NCBI GenBank assembly: GCA_034112445.1
Contig: JAWUVI010000021.1
Coordinates: 1 to 64,000, forward strand
DNA from: Pelagadaptatus sp034112445
GTDB taxonomy: Bacteria > Pseudomonadota > Gammaproteobacteria > Pseudomonadales > Cellvibrionaceae
Direction: 5' to 3'
Length of the DNA stretch: 64,000 bases
How positions within the stretch are numbered: the first letter of the stretch is position 1; each line of letters begins with the position of its first letter. Positions 1 to 8,606 of the stretch are shown in pieces. Made by a program: the position numbers and the translations under genes. The notes below the pieces were generated by a model. It made no database searches, was not told the DNA's origin, and worked only from the letters and a program-made list of their open reading frames with translations.

Positions 1-1077
1 CATGTGACTCACGTAGTGCCCATCATTGCTGATATCGATGCAGGTTTTGGTAACGCAGAAGCTACTTATCTGATGGCTAAGCAAATGATCGAAGCCGGAG
101 CTTGCTGTCTGCAGATCGAAAACCATGTTGCTGATGAAAAGCAATGTGGTCACCAGGACGGTAAAGTAACTGTTCCTCACGCTGACTTCCATTCTAAAAT
201 TCGCGCTTTGCGTTATGCTTTCTTAGAGCTAGGTATCGACAACGGCGTTATCGTTGCACGTACTGACTCTGAAGGTGCTGGCAGAACTAAAGAAATCGCT
301 GTTGTTAATGAGCCCGGCGATTCAGGCGATATCTACAACTCTTACTTAGATGTTGAAGAAATCAACGTAGCTGACATGGCTGAAGGCGACGTATGCTTCA
401 ACCGTGATGGCAAGCTAGTTCGTCCTAAGCGTTTACCTTCTGGCTTATACCAGTTCCGTCAAGGTACAGGCCATGAGCGTTGTGTATTTGACTGTATCGG
501 TGCTATCAATGCCGGTGCTGATCTACTGTGGATTGAAACTGCAGTACCGACCGTACACGAAATCAAAGGCATGATGGATGACGTTCGTAAAGTTCACCCA
601 GATGCGAAATTGGTATACAACAACTCTCCATCTTTCAACTGGACTCTAAACTTCCGCCAGCAGACTTACGATGCAATGGTTGAAGCCGGTAAAGACGTTT
701 CTGCATACGACCGCGCTAACCTAATGAGTGCTGACTATGACGATACTGAGCTGTCTGCTGTAGCTGATGAACGTACACGTACTTTCCAAGCTGATACTGC
801 ACGTGAAGCCAACGTATTCCATCACTTGATCACTCTACCGACTTACCACACTACTGCGTTGTCTGTAGACAACCTAGCTAAAGAGTACTTCGGTGAGCAA
901 GCTATGCTTGGTTATGTTAAGAATGTACAGCGTGAAGAGATCCGTCAGGGTATTGCCTGTGTTAAACATCAAAACATGTCAGGTTCTGACATGGGTGATG
1001 ATCACAAAGAATATTTTGCTGGTGAAAACGCCCTTAAAGCTGGTGGCGCTAAAAACACTTCTAACCAGTTCGGTTAA
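1..1077 (+). CDS. aceA: Isocitrate lyase, 3' part (5' end outside window)
   Basis: Glyoxylate-shunt enzyme that splits isocitrate into glyoxylate and succinate in the cytoplasm, allowing growth on acetate or fatty acids. The reading frame is open from the first base, so the gene starts upstream; the visible 358 residues are the C-terminal two thirds of a long-form lyase (the Pseudomonas type is about 530 residues). The catalytic signature KQCGH lies at 136-150 with its active-site cysteine codon at 145-147, and the metal-site region ADIDAGFG is near the start of the window. The segment from VARTDSEGAG onward with its acidic insertion is typical of the long form rather than the shorter E. coli enzyme. 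The GTG at position 4 is an internal codon, not a start. A strong terminator follows directly, so it is the last gene of its transcript. Confidence 0.96.
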   Translation, partial: HVTHVVPIIADIDAGFGNAEATYLMAKQMIEAGACCLQIENHVADEKQCGHQDGKVTVPHADFHSKIRALRYAFLELGIDNGVIVARTDSEGAGRTKEIAVVNEPGDSGDIYNSYLDVEEINVADMAEGDVCFNRDGKLVRPKRLPSGLYQFRQGTGHERCVFDCIGAINAGADLLWIETAVPTVHEIKGMMDDVRKVHPDAKLVYNNSPSFNWTLNFRQQTYDAMVEAGKDVSAYDRANLMSADYDDTELSAVADERTRTFQADTAREANVFHHLITLPTYHTTALSVDNLAKEYFGEQAMLGYVKNVQREEIRQGIACVKHQNMSGSDMGDDHKEYFAGENALKAGGAKNTSNQFG

Positions 1078-1098
1078 TCTGAATTAGTTACTGTGTTT

Positions 1099-1126
1099 AA
1101 AAAGGCGGCCTTCGGGCCGCCTTTTT
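1099..1126 (+). terminator. Rho-independent terminator of aceA
   Basis: A perfect 12-bp stem (1099-1110 with 1115-1126) closes a UUCG tetraloop. The GC-rich upper stem ends in a run of T on the downstream strand and matching A residues upstream, so it could also work in the opposite direction. It sits 21 bases after the aceA stop codon. Confidence 0.95.
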
Positions 1127-1180
1127 ACTATCGGATATCCTATTTCTTACTGTTTAATGCCAACACCAGAAGGTAATGCT

Positions 1181-1741
1181 ATGACCAACATTCCAACCTA
1201 CTTACAAGACGCTAAAGACCTATTAACAGCCGACGGTTTCGCAATAAACAATGTTTGGTATCATGGCACCTCTTCGGCATTGGTTGATTCGATTTTAGAG
1301 TACGGCCTTAAACGTTCTGGCGACCAAGCCATAAAGCAAGCTGCCAAAAAAACCATGGCCACTATTGGCAATAATTATACAGAATCTATTGAGCCTATAT
1401 TTTTAACTCAAAGTAGAGAGCTGGCTTATTATTGGGCAGAACAAGCTGTTAGAACTCGCCAAGTACGATTTGAAGGTGATGAAGCTCCTGCTGTCCTTGC
1501 AATAGAGCTACCGGATACATTGTCGGGTGGAGTAAAGCCTGATGTTGGTGCTGCTAGCTTACTGATGATTGAAGGTGAAGCCTTCTTTGCCTACCTAGGC
1601 GGAATCTATCAAGCCTGTGGTTTAGGTGAGCCGAATATTGATCTTATGCAAGCAGATCGGATGGAATACCTAACCAAGCTCGGCATGGCCTATTACAATA
1701 AAGATATAGATGCGCAGTACGTTAGCTTAGTAACAGCTTAG
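1181..1741 (+). CDS. Small orphan protein with ADP-ribosyltransferase-like N-terminal motif
   Basis: 186-residue cytoplasmic protein of unknown function. The ATG at 1181 is preferred over the in-frame ATG at 1157 because AGAAGG (1168-1173) lies 7 bases before it. Residues 25-44 contain VWYHGTSS followed by a helix ending in YGL (His28), and residues 73-88 contain IFLTQSRELAYYWA. This order, a strand with HGT, a helix ending in GL, then a strand leading to a small-residue/alanine/tyrosine helix, resembles the NAD-binding core of the ADP-ribosyltransferase superfamily (PARP, Tpt1/KptA and DarT relatives). A third catalytic residue (Glu or Gln) cannot be assigned with confidence. There is no signal peptide, membrane segment or partner gene. 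The family assignment is an inference from motif order; the reading frame itself is secure. Confidence 0.8.
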   Translation: MTNIPTYLQDAKDLLTADGFAINNVWYHGTSSALVDSILEYGLKRSGDQAIKQAAKKTMATIGNNYTESIEPIFLTQSRELAYYWAEQAVRTRQVRFEGDEAPAVLAIELPDTLSGGVKPDVGAASLLMIEGEAFFAYLGGIYQACGLGEPNIDLMQADRMEYLTKLGMAYYNKDIDAQYVSLVTA

Positions 1742-1775
1742 TACGAGCTCGCTCATATACCTTTAGAGTAAAAGA

Positions 1776-1804
1776 AGCAAAAGTTCACACTACAAACTTT
1801 TGCT
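1776..1804. terminator. Possible hairpin between convergent genes
   Basis: A 10-bp A/T-rich stem (1776-1785 with 1795-1804, 9-base loop) spans the stop region of pepN and lies 35 bases beyond the stop of the gene at 1181-1741. The two genes converge here, so a bidirectional terminator is plausible. There is no clear T-run, so this is weak. Confidence 0.3.
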
Positions 1805-4459
1805 GACAACCTCATACACATCTTTAGATAACGAAGAACTTGCTTTAATCCGCGCCAACTGAGTCTTCATTAACTCTTGCTGTTCTGGGGCATAACGCCG
1901 CCACTTGGTTAATGGGGTTAATAGACGTGATGCTATTTGTGGGTTCATAGCATCCAGTACAATAATTTGATCGGCAAGAAATTTATACCCAGCTCCATCT
2001 TCACAGTGAAAGTTAATGGCATTGCCATTACAAAAGGCACCAATAACCGATCGAACCTTATTTGGGTTTTTGATATCAAATGATGGGTGTTGCATAAGCC
2101 TCTGAACTCGATCTAAACCATTAGGCAAGCTACAGGTGGCTTGAACTGACAACCACTGATTGATAACCAATGCTTCGTCTTGCCACTTGTTGTAATAAGC
2201 ACCTAAAGCTTGGTCTTTAATAGCTATCGCGCCAGAAGCTTCACAATTTACCAGCGCCGCTAGGGCACTGATTTCATCGGTCATATTTGTGGCTGAATTA
2301 ATTTGATCTTGTGCCAACTCAAGAGAATCATCAGAACCCAACAACATCAAATACGACAAACAAACATTTTTAAGACTACGTTGGGCAATTTGTTCGGCAC
2401 TGGGTGAATAACTGGCCGCACTTGTATTAGCTTTATAGGTGGACGTAAAAGCACCTTTTAATTTATTCGCTATCTGCCTTCTAACTGATTGACGAGCATA
2501 ATGTATAGCGTCCACATCAATTTGATCAGCTAACTCACTTAAGTAGGCCTCTGAGGGTAATTGTAACATCAGAGCAGTCATGGCTTTATCTAACGATTGA
2601 TCGCTCAAAATAGCAGAATAAGCATCCACTAAACGCTGATCAACTTCGTATTCATCCCCTGCCCGGTAAGCGTCCATTGCATCATTAATAACTTGAACAG
2701 CCAATTGCTGGCCTGCGTCCCAGCGACAAAAGCCATCGTCTTCAGATCGCGTTAATTGCATCAACTCGTCACGAGTGTATTCATAATGCAGCTTAACCGG
2801 AGCTGAAAATCCTCGTAGCAAGGCCGGTACGGGTTGTTCTTTTACGTCGCTAAAAACAAAACTTTGCTTGGTTTCAGTCAACTCCAAAACAAGGTTAGTG
2901 TTATCTTCTGTTTCAGAATTTACTCCTGAGCCTTTAATCTGCAAAGGTAAATTGCCAGCATCACCTAATAAGCCGATAGCAACAGGAATATGAAATGGTT
3001 TTTTATCGCTACTGCTGGCTTCAGGAGTAGATGGGCACGACTGTTCAAACGTAAGCTCATATTCCTGAGCGTCCGCATTGTAATGATCCGACACTTTAAG
3101 GTTTGGTGTGCCGGCTTGCGAGTACCAACGTTTAAATTGTGTCAGATCACGTCCTGATGCGTCCTCCATTGCAGCAATAAAGTCTTGGATAGTCACAGCC
3201 TGGCCATCGTGACGTTCAAAATAGAGATCACTGCCCTGCCTGAATTTTTCAGCCCCTAATAAGGTATGAATCATACCGACAATTTCAGCGCCTTTTTCGT
3301 AAATGGTCAGGGTGTAAAAATTTGAGATTTCCATAAATGAAGGCGGCTGAACTGGATGCGACATAGGTCCACCATCTTCAGCAAATTGCATAGTCCGTAA
3401 CAAACTAACATTTTCGACGCGACTCACGGTTCTTGAATTCATATCAGCTGAAAATTCAGAATCACGAAAAACAGTAAAACCTTCTTTTAAACTCAATTGA
3501 AACCAGTCACGACAGGTGACTCGATTACCCGACCAATTGTGGAAGTATTCGTGAGCAACAATGGCTTCTACTCTTTGAAAAGTAGCGTCGGTGGTGGTTT
3601 CAGGTTTGGCTAAAACACACGACGTATTAAAAATATTTAAGCCTTTGTTCTCCATAGCCCCCATGTTGAAATCATCAACCGCTACAATCATAAAAATATC
3701 TAAGTCGTATTCACGACCAAATACTTCTTCATCCCAACGCATGGACTTTTTCAAAGAGTTCATAGCGTGATCGCATTTATCAAGATCTTTGGTTTCAACA
3801 AAAATTTGTAATGCAATATCACGTCCACTGCAGGTTTTAAACGTGTCGTTCACAACGTCCAGATCACCAGCCACTAAGGCAAATAAATAAGCGGGCTTAC
3901 GAAAAGGATCATGCCAGGTAACAAAGTGCTTATTATCAGCAAGGTCGCCTTGATTGATGGCGTTACCATTTGACAGCAATACAGGGAATTCAGTTTTATC
4001 GCCAATAACCGTCGTCGTAAATTCACTTAATACATCAGGGCGATCTAGGTAATAGGTGATTTTACGAAAGCCTTCTGCTTCACACTGAGTGCAGAACATA
4101 GTCCGAGATTTATACAAGCCTTCAAGGCTGGTGTTCGCTTGCGGGTTAATTAATACCTCAATCGTCAGTTGAAAAGTATCGGGCGTGCTGGCAATAACCA
4201 GTTGCTCATCATCAAGTTCATATTGTTGCGCGGATAACGCTGTGCCATCAAGAGCAACAGATTGGAGCTTTAGCTCTTGACCATTAAGAATCAACGGAGC
4301 TGTAGGCTTGTTTGAATCTGGATTTCTTCGTATCGATAACACGCTGGTTACCAAGGTCGCCTCGGCATTAAGATCAAATGTCAGATCAGTACTATCGATT
4401 AAAAAATCAGGAACTTCATAATCAGATAAAAAAATAGTTTTCGGTTGCAGGTCGTTCAT
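1790..4459 (-). CDS. pepN: Aminopeptidase N (M1 family)
   Basis: Zinc aminopeptidase that removes N-terminal residues from peptides in the cytoplasm. The 889 residues match the usual length (E. coli PepN is 870). The substrate-binding GAMEN motif is at residues 267-271, the zinc motif HEYFH at 303-307, and the third zinc ligand Glu326 in LSLKEGF follows at the expected spacing. N-terminal beta domain, thermolysin-like catalytic domain and long C-terminal helical domain are all present. The ATG at 4459 follows AGGA at a good distance and begins 2 bases after the stop of the upstream DUF2797 gene, so the two are probably co-transcribed as the end of the operon that begins with nadK. Confidence 0.97.
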   Translation of the reverse strand: MNDLQPKTIFLSDYEVPDFLIDSTDLTFDLNAEATLVTSVLSIRRNPDSNKPTAPLILNGQELKLQSVALDGTALSAQQYELDDEQLVIASTPDTFQLTIEVLINPQANTSLEGLYKSRTMFCTQCEAEGFRKITYYLDRPDVLSEFTTTVIGDKTEFPVLLSNGNAINQGDLADNKHFVTWHDPFRKPAYLFALVAGDLDVVNDTFKTCSGRDIALQIFVETKDLDKCDHAMNSLKKSMRWDEEVFGREYDLDIFMIVAVDDFNMGAMENKGLNIFNTSCVLAKPETTTDATFQRVEAIVAHEYFHNWSGNRVTCRDWFQLSLKEGFTVFRDSEFSADMNSRTVSRVENVSLLRTMQFAEDGGPMSHPVQPPSFMEISNFYTLTIYEKGAEIVGMIHTLLGAEKFRQGSDLYFERHDGQAVTIQDFIAAMEDASGRDLTQFKRWYSQAGTPNLKVSDHYNADAQEYELTFEQSCPSTPEASSSDKKPFHIPVAIGLLGDAGNLPLQIKGSGVNSETEDNTNLVLELTETKQSFVFSDVKEQPVPALLRGFSAPVKLHYEYTRDELMQLTRSEDDGFCRWDAGQQLAVQVINDAMDAYRAGDEYEVDQRLVDAYSAILSDQSLDKAMTALMLQLPSEAYLSELADQIDVDAIHYARQSVRRQIANKLKGAFTSTYKANTSAASYSPSAEQIAQRSLKNVCLSYLMLLGSDDSLELAQDQINSATNMTDEISALAALVNCEASGAIAIKDQALGAYYNKWQDEALVINQWLSVQATCSLPNGLDRVQRLMQHPSFDIKNPNKVRSVIGAFCNGNAINFHCEDGAGYKFLADQIIVLDAMNPQIASRLLTPLTKWRRYAPEQQELMKTQLARIKASSSLSKDVYEVVSKSL

Positions 4460-4461
4460 TA

Positions 4462-5298
4462 TTAATCCTGTGAAATGTCGACTTCATAAGCCGTAAATTT
4501 ACGTATATTTATAACCCCTGTATCAAAGATCAGATACTGGCCTTTAATGCCTTCTAGAACGCCTTCTACGATTGGGGTTTTATCCAAATTATGGGTTTTA
4601 ATTTTTGTGGGGTAGCTATCGACTGGGTATTCAAATTCATAAACGTCTGATTCATCAATCAGTTGAATAGCGTGAATACCAAACCGAGTTTGCAATTCAG
4701 TAATAGCGACGCTGGCTTTGTCTAAAATATCGTCTCGTTCTGAAACCAAGTCTATCTCTTCAATTTCACCCTTAAGCATTGTGCGCCAGTTAGTTCTGTC
4801 AGAGGCGTAAGCTCGTAATGCATCTTCCACTAAGCCTGACTGCTGCCGAGTTGCAACACGGATAATGGGTAAGGCTTGGATTGCGCCTTGATCCATCCAC
4901 CGAGTAGGCACTTGGTTTAGGCGAGTAATACCCACTTTTAAACCAGATGAGTTGGCTAAGTAGACAATGTGATCGGTCATGCAGAATTGTTCCGCCCATT
5001 CAGGCTCACGACACGTTCCTGATTCGAAGTGACAGCGCTCAGGACTCATCATACAAGAATCACATTGGGCCAACTTGGAGAAACAGGGGTAACAGTAACC
5101 TTGGCTGAAACTTTTATTTGAGCGTCGACCACAATGTGTACAATGGATATTACCGGTATGACTCAGGGTTAGTTTTTTACCAATAAGCTGATTGAAATTA
5201 ATGTCTGTATCACCGGCTTTAAGAGAATACTGAATAGGCAAACTATGCTCTGTTTGCATCTTTGATAGATGCAAACGAATGGGTTCATTGATAATCAT
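4462..5298 (-). CDS. DUF2797 family protein
   Basis: 278 residues of the conserved DUF2797 family, function unknown. Near residues 50-105 there are several zinc-ligand-like cysteine pairs (CTHCG, CYPCF, CDSC and a later ERCHF), followed by HIVYLANSSGLKVGITR and RWMDQGA, which look like the strand-helix core of a GIY-YIG-type nuclease fold. This resemblance is my reading of the motif, not a proven activity. An alternative ATG exists at residue 14, but the upstream residues match the family's N-terminus, so the first ATG is kept. The gene is 10 bases after the DUF1315 gene and 2 bases before pepN. Confidence 0.85.
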   Translation of the reverse strand: MIINEPIRLHLSKMQTEHSLPIQYSLKAGDTDINFNQLIGKKLTLSHTGNIHCTHCGRRSNKSFSQGYCYPCFSKLAQCDSCMMSPERCHFESGTCREPEWAEQFCMTDHIVYLANSSGLKVGITRLNQVPTRWMDQGAIQALPIIRVATRQQSGLVEDALRAYASDRTNWRTMLKGEIEEIDLVSERDDILDKASVAITELQTRFGIHAIQLIDESDVYEFEYPVDSYPTKIKTHNLDKTPIVEGVLEGIKGQYLIFDTGVINIRKFTAYEVDISQD

Positions 5299-5308
5299 AT
5301 TGATAATA

Positions 5309-5596
5309 TTAATGCCATTTCAAGGGGGTTTCAGTGGTAGTTGTAGGTGTAGGTGTAGTTGGCTCAGCGACATCTCCGGATCCGCCACAGTGACTGTGAG
5401 GCTTAGGTGGGATATAACCCGTATGCTGATCTTCTGGAAGATTGGTCTTTTCATAGGCAATAACAGCCTGCATACACAATTCTTTTTGCTCTTTATCGAG
5501 ACGTTGGCCATTGCCCCACTTACCAAGCTCTATGGCGCGCTTAAGACTGGTGTACACCTCTGGCGTAATCGTTTCCAGTAATTGCTTTATATCCAT
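5309..5596 (-). CDS. DUF1315 (YeaC-like) protein
   Basis: 95-residue protein. Residues about 8-60 carry the family signature TPEVYTSLKRAIELGKW, then an EQKELCMQA motif and HTGYIPP, as in E. coli YeaC; the role is unknown. The tail is a threonine/proline-rich low-complexity stretch (TTPTPTTTT region, near 5330-5360 on the plus strand). The ATG at 5596 is preferred to an in-frame TTG at 5608 because the conserved part begins right after it. It lies 79 bases after the rhomboid gene in the nadK-pepN operon. Confidence 0.85.
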   Translation of the reverse strand: MDIKQLLETITPEVYTSLKRAIELGKWGNGQRLDKEQKELCMQAVIAYEKTNLPEDQHTGYIPPKPHSHCGGSGDVAEPTTPTPTTTTETPLKWH

Positions 5597-5675
5597 GAAT
5601 GAATCCAAGTTAATGTAGATTGTTGGTATATATTTCGGTGTAGATTATACCTGCTTACGCAGTAAAATTTGCGCT

Positions 5676-6611
5676 TTATTGATAGCTTTTATTTGGAAAC
5701 TTTATAGGCAAAATTTGAAACACCAAAGCCAATATAATACCGACAATTAAACCGCCAGCATGGGCCATATTAGCAACACTACCATCGATAAATAGGTTCA
5801 CTGCTCCCGACATTCCAATAACCAACCAAACCAGCATAAAAATAATAATACTGGGAGGAACATTTAATGAACTTTGTGGGTTCAACTTCTGATGAATCCC
5901 TATAAACCCAAGTAAGCCATAAATAACACCTGACAGCCCCCCCATTAAAGACGGCCCACCCCACCAATATTGGCCTAAATTACTTGCAATACCGGCAATT
6001 AAAATTATTACTAGCAGTGTTAAGGGCCCCTTCCAAGCTTCTATTTTTCGCCCAAACTCGAAAATCCACAGTGAATTAAAAATAAAATGAAGAATCCCGA
6101 AATGTAAAAATATAGGGGATATAAAACGCCAATACTCTCTTTGCTCTAAGGTCAAAGTAATCGTAGCCAAGTACAACTGGTCATCAATTAAGCGCATAGG
6201 CTGCAAGGTAAATAATGAAATCCATTGATAGGCCGTGTCGTATTCAACTAATAAGAAACCACATAATCCTAACAATAACGTCAGGCTGGTGACCGGGAAT
6301 GCTCGAATACCACGAAGCAGAACGAACAATGAATTAGCGATAGTGAATGAGCTTTTCCCCGTCTCGCATTCTGATTCAATCGAATCAATAGCTGCCAATA
6401 AATCTTTATCGTCTGAGTTAATACGCGTATACAAATTCTCAACCAACACGGCATGAGACGCGTCTAATAGCCATAAACATTGAAACCCTCCCTCTTCCGT
6501 TACACGATGAGGAATGCGCCCCTTATGTAAAAGGCTCAGCAGCGGAGATAGATTTTCATCCAAATTAAACAATTGAACTTTATACCAGCTATTCACCTCA
6601 CTATTGTTCAT
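5676..6611 (-). CDS. Rhomboid intramembrane serine protease (GlpG-like)
   Basis: 311-residue inner-membrane protease. An N-terminal cytoplasmic domain (about 1-95) precedes the rhomboid core. The segment YWRFISPIFLHFGILH with a following Asn and FGRKIE is the conserved loop/TM2 region. The catalytic serine is Ser227 in GGLSG and the catalytic histidine is His284 in NMAHAGG, so the Ser-His dyad is intact. Six hydrophobic segments are visible. The ATG at 6611 is preferred over an upstream extension because it gives a GlpG-like N-terminus; it overlaps the end of the phosphatase gene by 11 bases, suggesting translational coupling. The substrate cannot be read from the sequence. Confidence 0.93.
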   Translation of the reverse strand: MNNSEVNSWYKVQLFNLDENLSPLLSLLHKGRIPHRVTEEGGFQCLWLLDASHAVLVENLYTRINSDDKDLLAAIDSIESECETGKSSFTIANSLFVLLRGIRAFPVTSLTLLLGLCGFLLVEYDTAYQWISLFTLQPMRLIDDQLYLATITLTLEQREYWRFISPIFLHFGILHFIFNSLWIFEFGRKIEAWKGPLTLLVIILIAGIASNLGQYWWGGPSLMGGLSGVIYGLLGFIGIHQKLNPQSSLNVPPSIIIFMLVWLVIGMSGAVNLFIDGSVANMAHAGGLIVGIILALVFQILPIKFPNKSYQ

Positions 6612-7617
6612 GGGGTTTTTCTTTCGCTGGCTCGACTTGCACACCTGGTTCGACATAGACCCACAAGAAATTTTTCTCATCTAACTCAGACTCACCATTA
6701 AATCGATAAGCGGTTAAACGGCCAAAATTAACCGCACTATAATCTAAGCAGGCTACGTTTTTTAGCAGGGGTTTAGGTCTACCTTTAAGCCAGTAATGGC
6801 CAAAAAAAACAGGCGGATCATCTGGCGAGTATTGAACTAAAGTGGACTTTTCATTTTGCTTAATGGGATGGTCGGCAATGTCATAAGGTAAAGGGTCGGG
6901 TTGAAAAACAATATCGCCATAGGTCTTTGGGCTATCAGCCCAAAATTTAGTTCGAAAAAAGCGTCGAATGAAACCATCTTTACTTTCAACATTAATACCA
7001 TCGGGTAATGCCAAACTAGTTCCGCGGGTTAAACGATCAACGATTTTATGCTCAATGCTGGATGACTCTTTAACCGCTTCAAGAAACTCTTCAGATAAAT
7101 GGCTTGAATGATATTTTTCCTTGTAAGAATCAATTAATTGACTGTCCCAACAGGCGTGGACAGCCCTAAAACCATCCTCATCTATAAACAAAGGTAGCGT
7201 CGAAAACCACTGAGTAAATTTGCTCCACTCATCAGGACATTTTTGAAACGGCAATAAGCTTTCTTTCATTAAACGATAGAGTCGAGCTGACGGAAGTTTT
7301 ACACCATTACGAACGAAATTTTCTAATACATCTTTATACTGAATCGCGTTAAATTCATGATTTCCGAGAATAACTTTAGCCGATCCAGCTTGCTCCATGG
7401 CATAAACTAGATGCAATGTTTCTCTAACCTGCGGCCCCCTATCAATTAAGTCCCCTAAGAAAATGGCTTGACGGCTAGGGTGCTTGTAAACTCCATTAAT
7501 GTCTTGATACCCCAAACGATCAAGTAACATGACGAGGGAGTCAAAGCAGCCATGGACATCGCCAATAATATCAAAGCCCGGACTTTGCGTTTCAAACAGC
7601 ACTCGATTATTCCCCAA
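6601..7617 (-). CDS. PPP-type metallophosphoesterase
   Basis: 338 residues with the three metal-binding motifs of the calcineurin-like PPP family: GDVHG at 19-23, GDLIDRGP at 55-62 and GNHE at 85-88. A later FFGHYWLKG segment fits the C-terminal histidine motif. Family members include diadenosine tetraphosphatases and protein phosphatases, so the substrate is open. The frame has no ATG near its N-terminus: the start is either TTG at 7617 or GTG at 7602, the latter with GGGG about 9 bases upstream. It lies 26 bases after nadK and overlaps the rhomboid gene, so it belongs to the same operon. Confidence 0.88.
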   Translation of the reverse strand: MGNNRVLFETQSPGFDIIGDVHGCFDSLVMLLDRLGYQDINGVYKHPSRQAIFLGDLIDRGPQVRETLHLVYAMEQAGSAKVILGNHEFNAIQYKDVLENFVRNGVKLPSARLYRLMKESLLPFQKCPDEWSKFTQWFSTLPLFIDEDGFRAVHACWDSQLIDSYKEKYHSSHLSEEFLEAVKESSSIEHKIVDRLTRGTSLALPDGINVESKDGFIRRFFRTKFWADSPKTYGDIVFQPDPLPYDIADHPIKQNEKSTLVQYSPDDPPVFFGHYWLKGRPKPLLKNVACLDYSAVNFGRLTAYRFNGESELDEKNFLWVYVEPGVQVEPAKEKPHEQ

Positions 7618-7643
7618 ATCTTCTATTCACCAATGATTTTTTC

Positions 7644-8525
7644 TCATTCACCTAGGTGGTTACCCCAACCTAATTTGTTACGACACGTTTCATAGAAGTT
7701 ATGATTCAATGGATGAATCAGGTTTAATTTGTGTGGTTTTTTATGAATGTATATTTCGTCACCTGGGTTTGTAACAACGTGGTTTTGACCATCAAAGGTA
7801 ACGTGTGGATGCGCCACATTCTGCTCACCAATTAGTATTCTAATTTCACTGTTACCATCAACTACAATTGGCCGGCTACTTAACGTATGCGGATTCATCG
7901 GTACGATCTCTATGGCATCTAATTTAGGATGCATAATTGGACCTCCACCACTCAGCGCATAAGCTGTTGAGCCTGTAGGGGTTGAGATAATTAAGCCGTC
8001 CGAGCGCTGGCTGTATACAAACTGGCCATCAATATAAAGCTCAAACTCAATCATCCGAACAAAACGACCTGGGTGAATAACAACATCATTTAATGCATCA
8101 CCTCCTCCCAACAAAGTCGAACTTCTCATAACCGATGTTTCTAATAAAAAGCGGGACTCAATTAAGTATTTACCCTCCAAAACCTCACCCACTTTAGATT
8201 CAATTTCTTCCGGAGATATATCGGTTAAAAAGCCTAGTCGACCACGGTTAACGCCAAGTAATGGAACATCGTATTTAGCCAAAGAACGAGCAGCACCCAG
8301 CAAGCTGCCATCGCCACCGACAACTATAACTAAGTCACAGGACTTACCTAACTCTTCACTACTAGAAACCGTTAAAGTACTTTCAGGTAAAGATTCAGCC
8401 GTAGATTCTTCAAGAACAACCTCTTTACCTTCAGACTGCAAAAAAGTAATGAGTCGCTTAAGGCTATAAAGTGCATGGTCGCTGCCTTGCCGGCCAACTA
8501 AACCAATAATATTAAATGTGGACAT
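7644..8525 (-). CDS. nadK: NAD kinase
   Basis: Phosphorylates NAD to NADP in the cytoplasm using ATP. 293 residues, the usual bacterial length. The diagnostic GGDGS motif is at 70-74 (Asp72 is the catalytic residue), followed by NRGRLGFLTDI and STPTGSTAYALSGGGP, the nucleotide-binding and active-site segments. The ATG at 8525 starts the minus-strand operon that runs to pepN. The upstream 81 bases are shared with the divergent DUF1853 gene. Confidence 0.97.
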   Translation of the reverse strand: MSTFNIIGLVGRQGSDHALYSLKRLITFLQSEGKEVVLEESTAESLPESTLTVSSSEELGKSCDLVIVVGGDGSLLGAARSLAKYDVPLLGVNRGRLGFLTDISPEEIESKVGEVLEGKYLIESRFLLETSVMRSSTLLGGGDALNDVVIHPGRFVRMIEFELYIDGQFVYSQRSDGLIISTPTGSTAYALSGGGPIMHPKLDAIEIVPMNPHTLSSRPIVVDGNSEIRILIGEQNVAHPHVTFDGQNHVVTNPGDEIYIHKKPHKLNLIHPLNHNFYETCRNKLGWGNHLGE

Positions 8526-8556
8526 AGTGTATATTTCATCAGGAAGATGGTTAATG

Positions 8557-8586
8557 ATTATAACCCTGAATTGATCTCGCTGTTAT
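8557..8586 (-). promoter_or_regulatory. nadK: Candidate sigma-70 promoter of the nadK-pepN operon
   Basis: On the minus strand, ATAACA (8581-8586) and TATAAT (8557-8562) are separated by 18 bases, 31 bases ahead of the nadK start. The -10 box is perfect and the -35 box matches 4 of 6. This is a sequence match only. Confidence 0.4.
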
Positions 8587-8606
8587 AACAAGTTGAAAAA
8601 ACAATA

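Noticed and set aside
1181..1741. The ART-like protein as a toxin of a toxin-antitoxin pair
   Set aside because: No small antitoxin gene adjoins it; its neighbours are aceA with a terminator and convergent pepN.
5279..5581. Plus-strand frame of 100 codons opposite the DUF1315 gene
   Set aside because: It lies entirely over the DUF1315 gene and the gap beside it, with no family match.
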